Assembly (NCBI GenBank): GCA_025964675.1
Contig: JAOPYI010000036.1
Span: 1 to 55,407 of the forward strand
Direction of reading: 5' to 3'
DNA: 55,407 nt
From: Sphaerisporangium sp.
GTDB taxonomy: Bacteria; Actinomycetota; Actinomycetes; Streptosporangiales; Streptosporangiaceae
The notes beneath the pieces are model-generated. The model did no database searches, was not told where the DNA came from, and worked only from the letters and a program-made list of their open reading frames with translations. Within the stretch, counting starts at the first letter, position 1; each line of letters opens with the position of its first letter. The translations under genes and the position numbers were made by a program. Shown piece after piece: positions 42,710 through 51,817 of the stretch.

Positions 42710-44062
42710 GTGGCGGAAAAAATCGGTCGCTATTGTGTCGTCAGTGATAATATCTATGAGGATAACAGCGGCGTGCGAGTTCAGCTGGTTTACGCGACGC
42801 GAACGGCCAAGCTGCTGTTCGTCATTCCACAGGTCGCGGACGCCCTGCGCGCGGGCAGGCTCGACGTCATATCGCCAGGCACGCGTGCCGCACTTCGGGA
42901 TGCGCAGGTGGTGGTGCCCGACGGTCAGGACGAGCTGACGGAGATCCTGGATCGCAACCGATCGGCGGCGCGTGATAGGTCGCTGGTCCAATTCATCCTG
43001 CTGCCCACCTCGTACTGCAACATGGGCTGCTCTTATTGTGGCCAGGAGCATGTGCGGGGCGGGCTGACCGCCGATCACCGGGATCGTGTCCGGGCTCGGG
43101 TGCTGCGCGCCATCCGGCTGCCCACGACGGAAGGGGTACGCGTCGACTGGTTCGGCTCCGAACCGATGATGGGTTACGCGATCATTCGTGATCTGGCCAG
43201 GGATTTCGTCCGGGTCGCCGATGAGGAGGGCGTCGCGTACGCCTCCGAAATCGTGACCAATGGATACCTGCTCAATCATCGGAATCTGGACGCGTTGATC
43301 AGGGAATGCCGGGTCAGCAGGTTCTACATAACCCTGGACGGGCCGCCCGAGATTCATGACGTCCACCGTCCACTGAAGAGCGGCAATGGGTCTTTCTGGA
43401 AGATCGTCCGGACCGTCCGCGCGGCACTCGACAATGCCGACTACAGGGATGTGGTCTTCGAGTTCAGAACCAATGTCGATGTGCACAACCAGGACAGCCT
43501 TCCCCGCTATATCGACCTGATGGCCGAGCTCGGGTTCGCCCGGCCGAACGTGTTCTTCTCGCTCGCCCGCGTGCGCCCGTGGGGGAACGACGTCTCGGCG
43601 ATCGAGCTGGCCGGCAAGGACTACGCTGAGCGTGAGCTGGACTGGCTGAGGTTGATCAACGAGCATGGACTGCCGTACATGCGCATGCCCACCCTCGCGA
43701 AGCGGATCACGTGCCCGGCGGTCAAGGCCACGTCCGAGCTGATCAGCGGCACCGGGAAGATCTTCTCGTGCACGGATCATCCGCTGGTGCCGCAGACAGA
43801 GCTGACCGCGGCACTCGGCCACATCAGCCAGGACGACCTTCCCATATTCCGCCCGGCCGGAGAGTTCGACGGCTGGTACGACGAGGTGGAACAGGGCAAA
43901 TCATGGTGCCGGGACTGCGTCTTCCTGCCCACGTGCGGAGGTTCGTGCCCCAAGGCCTGGCATGAGGGCAACCCACCGTGTCCCAGCTACAAGTACAACG
44001 TTCAAGGACGCCTGGATCTGGCCGCCGAACGCATCGGCCTGCGGCCCGTTCCGGCAGGGTGA
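42710..44062 (+). CDS. Radical SAM/SPASM peptide-modifying enzyme
   Basis: The 450-residue protein has a roughly 90-residue N-terminal region, a radical SAM domain with canonical C103-x3-C107-x2-C110 (SYCNMGCSYCGQE), and a C-terminal SPASM domain with many Cys (from ITCPAV to WCRDCVFLPTCGGSCPKAW). SPASM enzymes usually install thioether or carbon-carbon bonds in RiPP peptides. Its place directly after precursor A makes that peptide the likely substrate. The GTG at 42710 follows GGAGAG. The stop overlaps the flavoprotein start (GTGA). Confidence 0.9.
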   Translation: MAEKIGRYCVVSDNIYEDNSGVRVQLVYATRTAKLLFVIPQVADALRAGRLDVISPGTRAALRDAQVVVPDGQDELTEILDRNRSAARDRSLVQFILLPTSYCNMGCSYCGQEHVRGGLTADHRDRVRARVLRAIRLPTTEGVRVDWFGSEPMMGYAIIRDLARDFVRVADEEGVAYASEIVTNGYLLNHRNLDALIRECRVSRFYITLDGPPEIHDVHRPLKSGNGSFWKIVRTVRAALDNADYRDVVFEFRTNVDVHNQDSLPRYIDLMAELGFARPNVFFSLARVRPWGNDVSAIELAGKDYAERELDWLRLINEHGLPYMRMPTLAKRITCPAVKATSELISGTGKIFSCTDHPLVPQTELTAALGHISQDDLPIFRPAGEFDGWYDEVEQGKSWCRDCVFLPTCGGSCPKAWHEGNPPCPSYKYNVQGRLDLAAERIGLRPVPAG

Positions 44063-44655
44063 GTGCGGTGGACGCCGAGGGACGTAGTCTCCTCGTCGGC
44101 GCCTGCGGCGCGGCCAACGTGCTGAACCTGCCGAGCTACCTGCAGACGCTGCGCCAGGTGCCGGGGCTTCGTGTCAAGGTCATCATGACGCCCACCGCGA
44201 CGCGGTTCGTGCCCGTCCGCACGGTGCGCCTGGTGAGCGATGCCGTGTTCTGCGACGGCGAGGACAACTTCGAGCCCGGCCACGCGCGACTGGCCGACTG
44301 GGCCGACCTCTTCATCGTGCTACCGGCGACCGCGCACGTGCTCGCGCAGGCCGCGCAGGGGTACGCCGGAAGCCTGCTGACGGCGACGCTGCTGGCGTAC
44401 GAGGGGAGCGTGATCTTCTTTCCCAGCATGAACGCGGCGATGTGGCGCAAGCCGGCCGTCCAGCGCAATGTGGCGCAGCTGGCGGCGGACCGCCATCGCA
44501 TCGCCGGGCCGGTCATGACGCAGTGCTGGGAGATAGACGAAGACGGCATGCGACCAGGGCTGGGACTTCCCTCGCCGTCGCAGGTCGCCGCGATCATCAA
44601 GGACATCGTTACGACCCCCGGTATGGACCCCGGGCAGGGCGGGGAGGAATCGTGA
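44059..44655 (+). CDS. HFCD flavoprotein, peptidyl-cysteine decarboxylase type
   Basis: The 198-residue flavoprotein is like EpiD/MrsD and the CoaC half of Dfp: the conserved His in GHARLADWADLFIV (H75), then PATAHVLAQAAQG, and the PSMNAAMW substrate loop (residues 122-129). Such enzymes oxidatively decarboxylate a C-terminal Cys to an enethiol. There is no CoaB half, so it is not coenzyme A biosynthesis. Precursor A ends in Cys, an exact fit for the substrate. No lanthionine synthetase or dehydratase gene is nearby, so the enethiol would need another fate. Confidence 0.88.
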   Translation: MSAVDAEGRSLLVGACGAANVLNLPSYLQTLRQVPGLRVKVIMTPTATRFVPVRTVRLVSDAVFCDGEDNFEPGHARLADWADLFIVLPATAHVLAQAAQGYAGSLLTATLLAYEGSVIFFPSMNAAMWRKPAVQRNVAQLAADRHRIAGPVMTQCWEIDEDGMRPGLGLPSPSQVAAIIKDIVTTPGMDPGQGGEES

Positions 44656-45950
44656 GCAACACGCGGGTCACCGCGGCCAAGGCGTTTCTCGTGTCGGGAC
44701 CGATGGCGGTGCGAGGATTCCGGTGGCTGCTCGTCGGCCAGTTCACCTCCAACGTCGGTGATCTGTGCTACGCGATCGCCCTGCCGTGGCTGGTCCTGTC
44801 CTCCGATGGCGGGGTCATCCTGCTCGGCGCCGTCCTGGCCTGCTTTGGCATCAGCCGGGCGATCGCGATCCCGGTCGGCGGAGTCCTCGCCGACCGCTTC
44901 AGTCCGCGCGCCGTCATGCTGGTGGCCGACTTCGTCAGGTTCGGCCTCACCCTGCTTCTCGTGGCCATCTCCGCCACCATGACGCCCACGTTCGCGGTGC
45001 TCGCGCCGATCGCCATCGGGCTCGGGGCCTGTGGGGGCGTGTTCGTCCCCGCGTCGTTCGCCCTGCTTCCGAGCGTCCTGCCGGAAAAGGACCTGACCGC
45101 GGGGAATTCGATGTCGTCGGTCGCGACCCAGCTCGGCTCGCTCCTCGGGCCGGCGCTGGGGGGAATCCTGGTCGCCGGCCTCGGCCCTGCTCCGGCCCTG
45201 CTCGTCGACGCGGGGTCCTACCTCGTCTCCGCCGGTGCGCTGCTCCTGCTCCGGGTGCCAAATGCCGCGGCGTCGCAGGACAAGTCCGCCGAGGAGAAGG
45301 CGGTCACGTTCCGCAGCGTGCTGCTGCGCGGGAAATTCCTGCAGGTGGTTCTCGTGGCGGCGCTGATCGGCAATTTCGTGTACGCGGGTGCCGCGGAGGT
45401 GGCACTGCCCACGCTGGCCCATCGCGACTTCGGCGCCGGCGGCTATGGCATCATCCTCGCCGGGCTCGGCGGGGGCATGATCGTCGGCGCCCTGCTGGCC
45501 CGCTGGGAACCACCCTGGCTGAGCTCGGGAAGTCTGTTGGTGATCCTCGTCCTCTTCATGGGAACCTCGGTCGCGGCCGTGCCGTTCGCCGGCGGGCTGA
45601 TCGGCGCCACCGTGTGCATCATCGTGTTCTCCGTCGCCAACGGCTGGTCGGGGATCAAAATCATGACGATGCTGCAGCTGTGGGCGCCGCGCCACATGCT
45701 GGCCCGCGTGATGAGCGTCATGCTGCTGGCGATGTCCGGCACCTTCCCGCTGTCCGTCGCGCTGACCGGCTGGGGCGTGGAGCGCTTCGGTGTGACCGCC
45801 TTCTTCCCCGTCGCCGGTTTCGCGATGGCCTCCGGTGTGCTGTGGGCCATCACCCAGCCGGCCTTCAGAAATTTCCGTCCCGGCGAGCAGTTCACCGGGA
45901 CTGTCAGCACGGTTGTCGGCGGCTCAGAACCCGACGAAGGAAAGAGGTGA
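44652..45950 (+). CDS. MFS transporter
   Basis: The 432-residue protein has about twelve hydrophobic helices and the MFS loop motif GGVLADRFSPRAVMLVADFVR between helices 2 and 3. It resembles the MFS_3/enterobactin-exporter-type family (ENTS-like). It probably exports the mature peptide product or gives self-protection. It starts inside the flavoprotein stop (GTGA), and its own stop is 7 bp before the second precursor. Confidence 0.9.
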   Translation: MSNTRVTAAKAFLVSGPMAVRGFRWLLVGQFTSNVGDLCYAIALPWLVLSSDGGVILLGAVLACFGISRAIAIPVGGVLADRFSPRAVMLVADFVRFGLTLLLVAISATMTPTFAVLAPIAIGLGACGGVFVPASFALLPSVLPEKDLTAGNSMSSVATQLGSLLGPALGGILVAGLGPAPALLVDAGSYLVSAGALLLLRVPNAAASQDKSAEEKAVTFRSVLLRGKFLQVVLVAALIGNFVYAGAAEVALPTLAHRDFGAGGYGIILAGLGGGMIVGALLARWEPPWLSSGSLLVILVLFMGTSVAAVPFAGGLIGATVCIIVFSVANGWSGIKIMTMLQLWAPRHMLARVMSVMLLAMSGTFPLSVALTGWGVERFGVTAFFPVAGFAMASGVLWAITQPAFRNFRPGEQFTGTVSTVVGGSEPDEGKR

Positions 45951-45957
45951 ACCGGCG

Positions 45958-46140
45958 ATGGCGTTCGACGCTCTGGCCGCGCTGCGGGCCAGTGGCCACT
46001 GGGTGGATCTTCTGACCGCGGAGCAGAAAGAGGTCATGCAGCAGCTGACCGAGGACGAGGTGGACGTACTCAACCGGATCAAACGCCGGCTCGACGAGGT
46101 GGCACCGGACGTGCAGGGCCAGGAAGTCAAGGTTATGTGA
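45958..46140 (+). CDS. RiPP precursor peptide B
   Basis: This 60-residue peptide aligns with precursor A over the leader: L30, E34, I41, R44-L45, P50, V52 and G54-Q55, plus Q23/V26 upstream. Both peptides are exactly 60 residues. The tail is only E56-VKV-M60, with no Cys, Ser or Thr, so it cannot be a usual YcaO, thioether or dehydration substrate. Glu and Lys could suit an ATP-grasp amide link, and Val or Met could suit radical methylation (both inference). Alternatively it could act as a leader-like helper or decoy. A perfect AGGTGA ribosome site precedes it. Confidence 0.75.
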   Translation: MAFDALAALRASGHWVDLLTAEQKEVMQQLTEDEVDVLNRIKRRLDEVAPDVQGQEVKVM

Positions 46141-46157
46141 TGTGAGAGAGGACACCG

Positions 46158-49100
46158 GTGCCCGAGCAGACGATGTGCCGTGCGTGCGGCGGACAGTTGT
46201 CGACCGGAGATCGGTTCTGTCCGTCCTGCGGCGCCGTCGCGACGGTCGCCGAGACGGGCCCGGAATCCCGCAAGAACGTCGTCGTCCTCTTCATCGACCT
46301 GGTGGGGTCGACGGCGCTGGGCGAACGGCTCGACCCGGAGCTGCTGCGCAATGTCCTCGATCGCTACTACAGGGTCTGCAGTGACCGCATCACCGAACAC
46401 GGTGGGTTGATCGAGAAGTACATCGGCGACGCCATCATGGCCGTGTTCGGCGTTCCCGCCGCGCACGAGGACGACGCGCTGAGAGCGGTACGAGCCGCCC
46501 TGTCCGCGGTCGAGGACGTGCGGAGGCTGAGCCGGTCCCGAGAGGTCAAGGCCGAGCTGGATGTCCACTGCGGTGTCGGTTCCGGAGAGGCCGCGGTGAT
46601 CACCAGTCCAGGGGCGCAACTGCGCATCGTCGGCGACACGGTCAACACGACCGCACACATGCAGGGCGCCGCGCGGCCCGGCGAGATCCTGGTCAACGCT
46701 GAGGCGGCACAGCTCGTACGAGGTCGCATCGGCCTTGAGGAGCTCGAGCCGCTCTACTTCAAGGGCAGGGCCGAGCCCGAGCGGGTGTGGCGGGTCACGT
46801 CCGCGGCGGTCGCGCCACCCGCTCCGCCAACGCCCATGATCGGACGATCCGATGAGCTGCGGCAATTACTCGACTACTACCGCCAGGCGGTAACGGAGGC
46901 ACGATGCCGATGCGTCCTGCTGCACGGCGAAGCGGGCATGGGGAAGACCCGGCTGATGCTCGAGTTCGCCGCGCGGACCGAGCTGGAGGAGGCGCTGGTG
47001 CTGGCCGGCTCCTGCCAGCCGTACGGCAAAGACATCACCTTCCATCCGTTGACCTCGATCGTGCGGGAGTCCATGCCCGGCGGACTGGCGCGTATCCAAC
47101 AGGAGCTCGGCCCGGAACACCGTGCGTATCGCACCCTGTCGGCGATCGCAGGGAACGAGACCCGAGTGAACGGCTTGCCGGTGGGCGTGGAAGAGGTTCG
47201 CTGGGCGGTCACGCGCCTGTTCACGGTGCTGGCCGAACGACAGCCCCTGGTCCTGATCTGGGAGGATCTGCACTGGGCGGATCGCGTATTCCTGGAGCTG
47301 ATCGAAGATCTGACGCGAGAGCTGTCCCATCTGCCCGTGCTCGTCCTGTGCCTGGCCCGCGACGAGCTGCTGGAGAGCCAGCCGGAATCGGCCACTGAGC
47401 AGGCCAGCCGGATCCGGATGCGACCGCTCAGCCCAGTTGAGACGCTGCGGCTGCTCGGCACCCTGACGTCCAGCGCCGTCGAGGTGGCCGGGCACGATGA
47501 CGATGCGGCGACGGCAAGGATCGCCGAGCTGAGCGGCGGCAACCCGCTGTTCGTCACCGTGATGGCCGGTGCCCTGGCAGACGGAGATTCTACGCTTCCG
47601 CCGACGATCTCCGCCTTGTTGCGGGCCCGGATCGACGCCCTTCCCGCACCAGAGAGACGCACCTTGCAATGGGCCGCCATCTGCGGTCGTGAATTCGACA
47701 TCGATCAGCTGCTGGCGCTCGCCGCGCGGGACGGGGTGGGACGCGACGAGCTCACTGGCGTACTGGCGAGCCTGGCACGGCGTGGCCTGGTCCACCCACT
47801 CGGAGCGGGCCGCCATCACGCGCAGACCCTGATCCGCGACACCTGCTACGCGATGACGGCCAAGGCGCTGCGGGCACGGTGGCATGCGCTGCTGTCCGAC
47901 AGGGCGCCGTCCTCGGCCGAGGCGATGTATCACGCGGAACGGGCCAGCCTGCTGTTCCGCGAGGTCAGCATCGACGAGCCACGCCTGCCGCATCTCTCTG
48001 CCCAGGCCGTGCGCCTGCTCGTCGAAGAGGGGACGACGGCACTGCATCGCCGCGATGCCAAGGCCGCCAAATCGTTGTTCACACGGGCGCTCGACCTGCA
48101 CACCCAGCGTGGCCGGCAATACGCCGACATCACCGTACGGTTGAGCGAGGCCCTTCTCGCACGGGGCGAAGGCGACCAGGCGTTGCGTGTTCTGGAGGAC
48201 GGGTTACGCCGCATCGCCGCCACTGACCGCATCACCCTGCGGCTGCAGCGCGACATCGTCAGGTTCCGCCTGGGGCATCTCGGCTTCGACGCCGCGCTCG
48301 CGGACATCGCGCGCCATGAAGCCGACCTCCGGCACGCCGCCGACGACCTGGACTGGTGTCTGTTCCATCAGTTCACGGCGTTCGTGCAACTCAGCGCCGA
48401 CCAGGTGGGCAGGGCCGAATCCGAGTTCAGAAAGGCGTTGGCCAGGGCACGGCGCCTCGACGAACGATGGATCGAGCACCGGCTTTCGAGCGCCCTGGGC
48501 GAACTGGTCCAGTGGTCTCCGGCGACTGTGGCCGACGGACTGGAACTGTGCGACCAACTGGTGCGGAATTTCGAGGCCGACCGGCTGTTGCTGATCCCCG
48601 TCCTCGCGACCCGCGCCCGCTTGCTGGCGCTGGCCGGAAGGGTGTCCGAGGCACGCGCGGCGTTGTCCGCCGCGCGCGCGGACGCTTCGGCGCTGCACGC
48701 GTCCTTCCCCGAGATCGCGATCAACCAGGCAGAGGCGATCCTGCTCTCGCTGGTCGGCAGCAACGACATGGCGAGCAGGCGATTCACCGAGGCGGCGGCG
48801 ATGCTGCGACATCAGGGCCACATCCAGCCGGCACTGACGCTGGAAATCTACGCGGTTCGGGAAACCCTCCGCTCGGGCCGTCCCCAGGCGGCCCGCCAGG
48901 CCTTCGCCGAACTGAGCCCGGCTGCCGGCGGCACGGCCCTGGTCGCCCGCGCACGGACCTGGCTGCACCTGCTGCGGGCCCATTTCACCTGCCTGGACGG
49001 ACGGCCGGACGAGGGCCACGCGATGGCCCGGCGCGCCCTCGACGCGATCGTCACTGACGACCCGTGCCTCCTTGGGGACGCGTGGTTCGAATTCGCGATC

Positions 49101-49241
49101 ATTTCACGGATGGCCGGCCGATGGGCGGCCGCCACCGGCGCCGCCGCCCAGGCCGAGGCCCACTACCTCGCCAAGGGCGCCACCCTGCCGGCGCAGACCG
49201 TGCGCCGCTGGGCCGCACCCGGCAACGGAGGTGACCGGTGA
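46158..49241 (+). CDS. Class III nucleotide cyclase with AAA ATPase and TPR-like repeats
   Basis: The 1027-residue protein has a zinc ribbon (residues 7-25, CRACG...CPSCG), a class III cyclase domain with both metal Asp (D47 in FIDLVGST, D91 in KYIGDAIMAVFG), an AAA_16-type ATPase (HGEAGMGKTR Walker A, VLIWEDLHWAD Walker B) and a long helical-repeat C-terminus without an obvious DNA-binding domain. It resembles actinobacterial cyclase-ATPase regulators. It may sense ligand and make cAMP or cGMP, or act as a STAND-type switch for the cluster. The GTG at 46158 follows AGAGAGGA, 17 bp after precursor B. Confidence 0.88.
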   Translation: MPEQTMCRACGGQLSTGDRFCPSCGAVATVAETGPESRKNVVVLFIDLVGSTALGERLDPELLRNVLDRYYRVCSDRITEHGGLIEKYIGDAIMAVFGVPAAHEDDALRAVRAALSAVEDVRRLSRSREVKAELDVHCGVGSGEAAVITSPGAQLRIVGDTVNTTAHMQGAARPGEILVNAEAAQLVRGRIGLEELEPLYFKGRAEPERVWRVTSAAVAPPAPPTPMIGRSDELRQLLDYYRQAVTEARCRCVLLHGEAGMGKTRLMLEFAARTELEEALVLAGSCQPYGKDITFHPLTSIVRESMPGGLARIQQELGPEHRAYRTLSAIAGNETRVNGLPVGVEEVRWAVTRLFTVLAERQPLVLIWEDLHWADRVFLELIEDLTRELSHLPVLVLCLARDELLESQPESATEQASRIRMRPLSPVETLRLLGTLTSSAVEVAGHDDDAATARIAELSGGNPLFVTVMAGALADGDSTLPPTISALLRARIDALPAPERRTLQWAAICGREFDIDQLLALAARDGVGRDELTGVLASLARRGLVHPLGAGRHHAQTLIRDTCYAMTAKALRARWHALLSDRAPSSAEAMYHAERASLLFREVSIDEPRLPHLSAQAVRLLVEEGTTALHRRDAKAAKSLFTRALDLHTQRGRQYADITVRLSEALLARGEGDQALRVLEDGLRRIAATDRITLRLQRDIVRFRLGHLGFDAALADIARHEADLRHAADDLDWCLFHQFTAFVQLSADQVGRAESEFRKALARARRLDERWIEHRLSSALGELVQWSPATVADGLELCDQLVRNFEADRLLLIPVLATRARLLALAGRVSEARAALSAARADASALHASFPEIAINQAEAILLSLVGSNDMASRRFTEAAAMLRHQGHIQPALTLEIYAVRETLRSGRPQAARQAFAELSPAAGGTALVARARTWLHLLRAHFTCLDGRPDEGHAMARRALDAIVTDDPCLLGDAWFEFAIISRMAGRWAAATGAAAQAEAHYLAKGATLPAQTVRRWAAPGNGGDR

Positions 49242-50155
49242 CCCCACTCTGGCACAGCCCGCCGCCCGAGCACTTCCCCGGTGTGCCCGCCTGGGGCGTA
49301 CCGACCTCACAACAACCGCTCCCCGCGCTAGCCACGACCCACCTGGCGGGAGTCACCGCCGAGTGGGCGTGGGGCGGAGCCGACGGGAGCGGGATCCGGG
49401 TCTGCATCGTCGACAGCGGGGTCGACGGCAGCCATCCGCTCGTCGCCCCCATCGACGAGGCCATGACCGTTGTCTCGGAGAATTCCGACAGTCCGGGGAT
49501 CGTGCCGACCGAGGCGACTGACACGGCGGGACACGGCACGGCCTGTGCCGGCATCATCCGGTCGATCGCGCCCAAGGCCTCACTGTCGTCGATGCGAGTT
49601 CTGACCGACTCGATCGCCGGAACCGGCCGAGCGCTGCTGACCGGTCTCGGCTGGGCGATCGACTCGGCCTTCGACGTGATCAATCTGAGCCTCTCGACAA
49701 CCAAGCCGGAATTCCTCCCCGCGCTGCATGAACTCGCCGATCGGGCCTACTTCCGGCGCTCGATTCTCGTGGTGTCCGCGCACAACATGCCGATACGCAG
49801 CTTTCCCTGGTCCTTCGCCTCGGTCATCTCGGTCGCCAGCCATGACCAGCCGGACCCCTTCCTCCACTACTACAACCCCTCCCCGCCGGTCGAGTTCTAC
49901 GCCAGAGGGCTGAGCGTTCCCGTCGCCTCCCCAGGCGGCGGGCGAACGCGTAACTCCGGCAACAGCTTCGCCGCGCCGCACATCGCCGGCCTGTGTGCCT
50001 TGATCTTGAGTAAGCATCGGTGGCTCACACCGTTCCAGCTCAGATCGGTGCTCTACCAAACCGCGCGCAACGTCACACGGAATGGAGCTCGCCATGCCCC
50101 TGCAGAACTACTCACTGCCGAACTCCCATCCGGGTCGGCAGGCACCACTGACTGA
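49238..50155 (+). CDS. S8 subtilisin-like serine protease, intracellular
   Basis: The 305-residue protease has the full triad: D59 (IVDSGVDG), H99 (TAGHGTA) and S243 (GNSFAAPH), with the oxyanion Asn N183 (SAHN). No signal peptide is seen, so it works in the cytoplasm. In this setting it likely removes the leader or tail of the modified precursors, as PatA/PatG-type subtilases do in cyanobactins (inference). It starts inside the cyclase gene's stop and its 3' end overlaps the GAF gene by 62 bp. Confidence 0.92.
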   Translation: MTPLWHSPPPEHFPGVPAWGVPTSQQPLPALATTHLAGVTAEWAWGGADGSGIRVCIVDSGVDGSHPLVAPIDEAMTVVSENSDSPGIVPTEATDTAGHGTACAGIIRSIAPKASLSSMRVLTDSIAGTGRALLTGLGWAIDSAFDVINLSLSTTKPEFLPALHELADRAYFRRSILVVSAHNMPIRSFPWSFASVISVASHDQPDPFLHYYNPSPPVEFYARGLSVPVASPGGGRTRNSGNSFAAPHIAGLCALILSKHRWLTPFQLRSVLYQTARNVTRNGARHAPAELLTAELPSGSAGTTD

Positions 50156-50750
50156 GCGGCAGCTTCTGCACTCGGTGGTGGAGGTCGCCCGCCATGTCTT
50201 CGGCGCGGCGGCATCGTCGATCTTCCTGATCGACGGTGACTCGGGCGACCTGGTCTTCGAAGCCGTCGCCGGCAAAGGCGACACGCATCTGCCCGGGACC
50301 CGGTTTCCTGCGGAGACCGGCATCGCAGGCTGGGTCGCGATGAGCTGCCAGCCGGTCTATGTCGACGATCTGTCCGGGAGCAGCCAGTTCGCCCGGGCCG
50401 CCGCGGAGTCAACGGGATACGTGCCCAGCAGCCTGATGGCCGCTCCCTTGACCAGGGGAGAGGACTGTATCGGGGTGCTGGAGGTGCTCGACCCGTCCGC
50501 GGCATCCCGCAGCGAACTGGCAGACCTCGACATACTCGGACTGCTGGCCGTCCAGGCCGCCATCGGCTTGGAGATCCTGATCCGGGCACGGTACAAGACC
50601 GACGGGACCCCGCTCACCGACGAAAGCGCGATGCTGCTCGACCGCATCGGAAAAGGCATGTGCACGGCCGTCCCTGCCACTGCCGCCATGGCGGTCAGCC
50701 TGCTGAACGCGGCCGAAGAGGTTTTGACCGGTGGGCGGAACCCGCGGTGA
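50094..50750 (+). CDS. GAF-domain protein
   Basis: The 218-residue protein is a single GAF sensor domain (about residues 35-165, AASSIFLIDGDSGDLVFEAV, TGIAGWVAMSCQPVYVDD, SLMAAPLTRGEDCIGVLEV) with a short helical tail. It lacks an output domain and may bind a small ligand or cyclic nucleotide, possibly one made by the upstream cyclase. I chose the ATG at 50094 with GGAG 6 nt upstream; an ATG at 50082 is also in frame. It overlaps both neighbours. Confidence 0.85.
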   Translation: MPLQNYSLPNSHPGRQAPLTERQLLHSVVEVARHVFGAAASSIFLIDGDSGDLVFEAVAGKGDTHLPGTRFPAETGIAGWVAMSCQPVYVDDLSGSSQFARAAAESTGYVPSSLMAAPLTRGEDCIGVLEVLDPSAASRSELADLDILGLLAVQAAIGLEILIRARYKTDGTPLTDESAMLLDRIGKGMCTAVPATAAMAVSLLNAAEEVLTGGRNPR

Positions 50751-51796
50751 CGTCGCTGCTCGACCGGAGCACTTTCACGCTCACCGCAGCCGCTGATCAG
50801 CGCCGATACACTCAACCTGTCGACTCGGCCGCCGACGGATGTGTGGTCTTCTTCTCCAGGCGAGCCGATCCGGAGGTGTCAGAAGTGGCGAGACTCCTCA
50901 GCCTGCTCGGAGTACCGTTCCGCCGCATAGACGCCGACGTCCTCGGTTCGATCGAGTTCAACCTGAACGACCCGGGAGCCCTGCGCGTCGACGGGTACCG
51001 CGTGCGTGCCACGGTCTGCTGGACCCGCAGATTCTGGGCTTCGGCCATGACGGTTCCGCCGACCACGGCCGGCATCCTGATGGCGAACTCGTGGATCGCC
51101 CTCGTCCGGGAGGCACCGATGCTGGCCCCCACCGTCTGGCCAGGCCCCCGGCTCGGACTGCTGGCGCAGTTGCGCGATGCCGCGGAGGTCGGCGTACGCG
51201 TCCCCGCGACCGTCGTGACCACCGACCCGGCGGCCGTGGCCAGGCGGGTCGCCATGGAAAAGCTGGTCGTCAAGGTGCTCGACATGCATGCCGTCGAGCG
51301 GGTGCCGGGGACGCTCGACGGCCTCTTTCCCCGCATCTGGCCGCGGAGCGATCTGGCGGCGCACGACGGATCGGCGGCAACTCCACCGCTGGTCGTCCAG
51401 GAGTATGTGCGGCACAGGGCCGAGCACCGCGTCTATTTCGTCCGCGGCAGGGTGATCACCCTTGAGGTCGGCAAACCCTCCCCCGACGCGATCTGGCGCA
51501 ACCGGGAGGCGGTCCAGGTACGGGAGACGGAAAGCCTCCCTGACGTGGCCGCGCTCGTCGCCCGCCTGGCCGCGCGCTGGCGGCTCGACTTCGGCGCGTT
51601 CGACGTGCTGCTGACCGACGACGGCCCGGTGTTCCTGGAAGCCAACGCCGATGGTGACTGGCGGTGGTACGAGGCCAGAGCCGGCACGCGATCCATCAGC
51701 AGGACGATCGCGTACACGCTACGCAACCTGCACCTGTCGGCAGGCGGCCAGGTCGATCGATCGGCCATCGGCCCCCTGCCGCTGATGACCGGCTGA
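50747..51796 (+). CDS. ATP-grasp ligase, graspetide-type
   Basis: The 349-residue protein has the ATP-grasp layout: an N-terminal pre-ATP-grasp part with FFSRRADPEVSEVARLL, a lysine strand EKLVVKVLDMH, VVQEYVRHRAEHRVYFVRG, then DFGAFDVLLTDDGPVFLEANADGDWRW with the metal-binding Asp, Glu and Asn. The order resembles MvdC/D and TgmB enzymes, which link Asp/Glu side chains to Lys, Ser or Thr in peptides. It may act on E56/K58 of precursor B or amidate a C-terminus. The GTG overlaps the GAF stop. Confidence 0.85.
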   Translation: MTSLLDRSTFTLTAAADQRRYTQPVDSAADGCVVFFSRRADPEVSEVARLLSLLGVPFRRIDADVLGSIEFNLNDPGALRVDGYRVRATVCWTRRFWASAMTVPPTTAGILMANSWIALVREAPMLAPTVWPGPRLGLLAQLRDAAEVGVRVPATVVTTDPAAVARRVAMEKLVVKVLDMHAVERVPGTLDGLFPRIWPRSDLAAHDGSAATPPLVVQEYVRHRAEHRVYFVRGRVITLEVGKPSPDAIWRNREAVQVRETESLPDVAALVARLAARWRLDFGAFDVLLTDDGPVFLEANADGDWRWYEARAGTRSISRTIAYTLRNLHLSAGGQVDRSAIGPLPLMTG

Positions 51797-51817
51797 TCAG
51801 AACGGGGAACGAAACCC

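Noticed and set aside
42456-44655. Assigning the precursor A genes to lanthipeptides or thioamitides
   Set aside because: No LanB, LanC, LanM or LanKC-type gene, no HopA1/phosphotransferase dehydratase pair and no TfuA gene are visible in the window.
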